This document shows, piece after piece, positions 6,374-8,270 of a stretch of DNA of 8,270 nt. Each line of letters begins with the position of its first letter. Positions within the stretch are counted from its first letter, which is position 1. The stretch spans positions 1 through 8,270 of the forward strand of contig CAKRRJ010000091.1 in the NCBI GenBank assembly GCA_934394615.1, given 5' to 3'. Position numbers and translations under genes: made by a program. The notes under the pieces are model-generated. The model ran no database searches. It worked only from the letters and a program-made list of their open reading frames with translations, and had not been told where the DNA came from. Source of the stretch: an uncultured Lachnospiraceae bacterium. GTDB taxonomy: Bacteria; Bacillota; Clostridia; Lachnospirales; Lachnospiraceae.

Positions 6374-6494
6374 CTTCCCCTTACTAAGCTCGTGCTGCGC
6401 TTTCAGCTTACACTTGCTAAGTGCGGGGAAGTAAGTTCGCACTAAGTTTGTGCTTCGTCTGCGGCTCGCACGCACTAAGTGCTCACTTAAGTGC
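6374..6494. repeat. Decayed direct and inverted repeats in the pgk-tpiA spacer
   Basis: Two 42-nt copies, 6383-6424 and 6441-6482, align without gaps at 30 of 42 positions, most of the differences being transitions; the period is 58 bp. Each copy begins with an ACTAAG unit and ends in CTAAGTGC; the best unit, GCACTAAGTGC (6472-6482), is a near-perfect palindrome. Five such units occur, with spacings 33, 25, 33 and 12. CTTCCCC (6374-6380) and GGGGAAG (6425-6431) form an inverted pair around the first copy, and CACTTAAGTG (6484-6493) is a perfect 10-bp palindrome adjoining the pgk stop codon. There is no U-tract, so this is not a standard terminator. Confidence 0.65.
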
Positions 6495-7718
6495 TTACTT
6501 ATCGTCTGCTGCTGCTACGCCTGGAAGGGACTTGCCCTCTAAGAACTCCAGGGATGCGCCGCCGCCGGTGGAAATGTGGCTCATCTTGTCTGCGAAGCCG
6601 AGCTGGTTTACTGCTGCTGCGGAGTCACCGCCGCCGATGATGGTGGTTGCGTCGGTCTCTGCCAGTGCTTTTGCTACGGCGATGGTACCTGCTGCCAGAG
6701 TCGGGTTCTCAAATACGCCCATCGGTCCGTTCCATACAACGGTCTTTGCGCTCTTCACAGCCTCTGCGTACAGTTTTGCGGTCTCGGTACCGATATCCAG
6801 GCCCATCATGTCTGCCGGGATCTGGTCTGCTGCCACGTTCTGAACCTCGATCGGTGCGTCGATCGGATCCGGGAAGGATGCTGCTACCGCTGCGTCTACC
6901 GGAAGCAGGAGCTTCTTGCCAAGCTTCTCAGCCTTCTCAAGCATCTCCTTGCAGTAATCTAACTTGGTATCATCTACCAGGGATTTACCGATCTCTTTGC
7001 CCTCTGCCTTTAAGAAGGTGAATGCCATACCGCCGCCGATGATGAGGGTATCGCACTTCTCAAGCAGGTTGGAGATTACGTTTAACTTGTCTGCAACCTT
7101 TGCGCCGCCCAGGATTGCTACGAACGGTCTTACCGGGTTCTCAACTGCGTTGCCAAGGAAGTCGATCTCTTTCTGCATCAGGTAGCCAACTGCGTTGGTG
7201 CCGCCCTTTGCGGTGATGAATTTGGTTACGCCCTCAACGGAAGCATGGGCTCTATGGGAGGAACCGAATGCGTCGCATACATAATCGTCTGCCAGGTCAG
7301 CCAGCTCTTTGCTGAACTGTTCGCCGTTCTTGGTCTCCTCTGCACCGCGGAAACGGGTATTCTGAAGTAATACAACATCGCCCTCGTTCATAGCCTCAAC
7401 AGCCTTGGTAGCTGCCTCGCCGGTTACGTTGTAATCGGATACGAATACAACATCCTTGCCCAGTTTTTCGGACAGGCGTACTGCAACCGGAGCCAGGGAC
7501 TCACCCTCGTTCGGGCCATTCTTTACTTTGCCTAAGTGAGAGCAGAGAATGACTTTTGCGCCCTCGCCGATCAGTTTCTGGATGGTCGGCAGTGCAGCTA
7601 CGATACGGGTCTCGTCGGTGATGACACCGTTCTTTAACGGTACGTTGAAGTCACAGCGCACCAGAACTCTTTTTCCTTTTAAATTTTTCAGATCATCAAC
7701 ACTTTTTTTGTTTAACAT
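6495..7718 (-). CDS. pgk: Phosphoglycerate kinase
   Basis: This cytosolic two-domain kinase transfers the acyl phosphate of 1,3-bisphosphoglycerate to ADP, the first ATP-yielding step of lower glycolysis. Signatures seen: [12 protein letters not shown] (20-31), SHLGK (60-64), [15 protein letters not shown] (149-163, with R156), [12 protein letters not shown] (200-211), [11 protein letters not shown] (327-337), [12 protein letters not shown] (358-369) and [15 protein letters not shown] (382-396). At 407 residues it is slightly longer than the usual 390-400, with an insertion-like [11 protein letters not shown] after SHLGK and an alanine/aspartate tail. AAAGGGG (7728-7734) lies 9 nt before the ATG. 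Two terminators separate it from gap, so it needs readthrough or its own promoter; no convincing promoter was found. Confidence 0.98.
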   Translation of the reverse strand: MLNKKSVDDLKNLKGKRVLVRCDFNVPLKNGVITDETRIVAALPTIQKLIGEGAKVILCSHLGKVKNGPNEGESLAPVAVRLSEKLGKDVVFVSDYNVTGEAATKAVEAMNEGDVVLLQNTRFRGAEETKNGEQFSKELADLADDYVCDAFGSSHRAHASVEGVTKFITAKGGTNAVGYLMQKEIDFLGNAVENPVRPFVAILGGAKVADKLNVISNLLEKCDTLIIGGGMAFTFLKAEGKEIGKSLVDDTKLDYCKEMLEKAEKLGKKLLLPVDAAVAASFPDPIDAPIEVQNVAADQIPADMMGLDIGTETAKLYAEAVKSAKTVVWNGPMGVFENPTLAAGTIAVAKALAETDATTIIGGGDSAAAVNQLGFADKMSHISTGGGASLEFLEGKSLPGVAAADDK

Positions 7719-7753
7719 GGAGATTGTCCCCTTTCAAAATTTATTGAATGTAT

Positions 7754-7780
7754 AAAAAAGAATGTGCCTTGGCACATTCT
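7754..7780 (-). terminator. Intrinsic terminator or attenuator directly upstream of pgk
   Basis: AGAATGTGCC (7759-7768) and GGCACATTCT (7771-7780) pair over 10 bp (a real loop of about 6 nt, closing at TG/CA), followed in the minus RNA by six U (7754-7759). It ends about 20 nt before the pgk Shine-Dalgarno, so it would block pgk rather than end it, which is the placement expected of an attenuator. Confidence 0.75.
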
Positions 7781-7846
7781 CGCGCCGAGGCGCGGTTGCT
7801 TCGGCAACCATCTACCCCTGCGCCGAGTGCGCATCCTCGCGGAGCG
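7781..7846 (-). other. GC-rich structured block in the pgk leader (candidate cis-RNA element or palindromic repeat)
   Basis: Local hairpins visible: CGCGCC/GGCGCG (7781-7794), GGTTGC-TTCG-GCAACC (7794-7809; CGAA loop in the minus RNA) and TGCGC-CGAGT-GCGCA (7819-7833). CCTCGCG (7835-7841) can pair with CGCCGAGG (7783-7790) with one bulged base, closing a multi-branch structure and competing with the first hairpin. GCGCCGAG occurs twice (7782-7789, 7820-7827). It is much more GC-rich than the neighbouring spacer and is non-coding. Known riboswitch classes were not recognised. Confidence 0.45.
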
Positions 7847-7887
7847 TTTTTTGTTTCATAGGACGCAATTTCCTATGAAACAAAAAA
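7847..7887. repeat. Perfect 17-bp inverted repeat between gap and pgk
   Basis: The arms 7847-7863 and 7871-7887 are exact reverse complements (TTTTTTGTTTCATAGGA and its complement) with a 7-nt loop, CGCAATT. The outer ends are T6 and A6. In neither direction is the stem followed by a U-tract, so it is not itself a terminator. Its A6 end is the U-tract of the gap terminator read on the other strand. Confidence 0.8.
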
Positions 7888-7914
7888 GGGTCCGGTCCAC
7901 ACGTGACCGGACCC
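7882..7914 (-). terminator. Intrinsic terminator of gap
   Basis: GGGTCCGGTC (7888-7897) and GACCGGACCC (7905-7914) form a perfect, GC-rich 10-bp stem with a 7-nt loop, followed on the minus strand by six U (7882-7887). It begins about 30 nt past the gap stop codon, making it a strong canonical terminator. A small palindrome AAGTTTT-A-AAAACTT (7931-7945) overlaps the stop codon upstream of it. Confidence 0.92.
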
Positions 7915-7943
7915 TTATGGAGTCTTTTGTAAGTTTTAAAAAC

Positions 7944-8270
7944 TTATGCCAGCTCTGCGAAGTACTTAATGGTGCGAACCATCTGGCTGGTATAGGAGTT
8001 CTCGTTGTCGTACCATGAAACAACCTGAACCTCGTACAGATCGTCTGCGATCTGAGCTACCATGGTCTGGGTTGCATCGAACAGGGAACCATATCTCATA
8101 CCGATAACATCGGAAGAAACGATCGGATCCTCGTTGTAGCCGAAGGACTCGCTTGCTGCTGCCTTCATAGCTGCGTTGATGTCCTCTTTGGTAACGCCAG
8201 CTTTCTTAACAACTGCGGTTAAGATGGTGGTAGAACCGGTCGGTACCGGAACACGCTGTGCGGAACCGAT
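7944..8270 (-). CDS. gap: Glyceraldehyde-3-phosphate dehydrogenase, C-terminal part (N-terminus beyond right edge)
   Basis: The open frame runs from the right edge to TAA at 7944-7946 and gives the last 108 residues of roughly 335. It starts [20 protein letters not shown], the conserved [12 protein letters not shown] block whose arginine helps bind the inorganic phosphate, and ends [26 protein letters not shown], the WYDNExxY NAD-site motif and C-terminal helix. The catalytic cysteine is outside the window. A methionine at 8168 ([17 protein letters not shown]) is internal, not a start. The cytosolic tetramer oxidises glyceraldehyde 3-phosphate to 1,3-bisphosphoglycerate, the substrate of the following gene product. 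A strong terminator follows, suggesting gap mRNA is largely made as its own transcript and in excess of pgk-tpiA. Confidence 0.97.
   Translation of the reverse strand: MGSAQRVPVPTGSTTILTAVVKKAGVTKEDINAAMKAAASESFGYNEDPIVSSDVIGMRYGSLFDATQTMVAQIADDLYEVQVVSWYDNENSYTSQMVRTIKYFAELA

Noticed and set aside
6383..6494. Possible CRISPR array
   Set aside because: The repeat units are short, diverged, unevenly spaced and palindromic throughout, with no cas genes; it is better described as a decayed intergenic repeat.
7944..8168. A separate 74-residue gene starting at 8168
   Set aside because: The frame continues open to the right edge with GAPDH sequence before the methionine, so this is an internal codon of gap.

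Overview
The window looks like chromosomal DNA of a Clostridia-class Firmicute, most likely a member of the Lachnospiraceae. This is judged from the gap-pgk-tpiA glycolytic cluster, a DUF1836 protein, a YerC/YecD TrpR-like protein and a moderate-GC codon style; no marker gene such as 16S is present to confirm it. All genes lie on the minus strand except the DUF1836 gene.

Layout from left to right. Positions 1-218 hold the start of a RidA-family deaminase gene, which runs off the left edge. It is divergent from a DUF1836 gene (409-1026, plus), and a good sigma-A-type promoter can be read for each in the space between. The DUF1836 gene converges on yerC (1100-1453), and the two share a bidirectional terminator. 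Upstream of yerC come a Cof-type HAD phosphatase (1559-2365) and a solitary lipoprotein substrate-binding protein of the SsuA/ThiY/NMT1 type (2466-3461). Next is a KdpDE-like two-component pair (3575-5396): a response regulator and a short, membrane-anchored kinase that lacks the KdpD sensor region. On the right are tpiA (5572-6324), pgk (6495-7718) and the 3' end of gap (7944-8270, entering from the right edge). These three encode consecutive or linked steps of lower glycolysis and are transcribed in the order gap, pgk, tpiA.

The proteins are mostly housekeeping and I see no obviously new multi-gene system. The unusual material is between the genes. The gap-pgk spacer holds two intrinsic terminators, a perfect 17-bp inverted repeat and a GC-rich block with mutually exclusive pairings, ending just before the pgk ribosome binding site. 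This resembles a cis-acting RNA leader or an inserted palindromic repeat. The pgk-tpiA spacer holds a decayed 58-bp-period direct repeat built on the near-palindrome GCACTAAGTGC. The kdpD upstream region has a terminator-like hairpin against its Shine-Dalgarno and a 26-bp dyad further upstream. Several terminators abut or overlap the next gene's promoter. No stretch longer than 300 bases lacks a gene, and no tRNA, rRNA, CRISPR array or transposase gene was seen.
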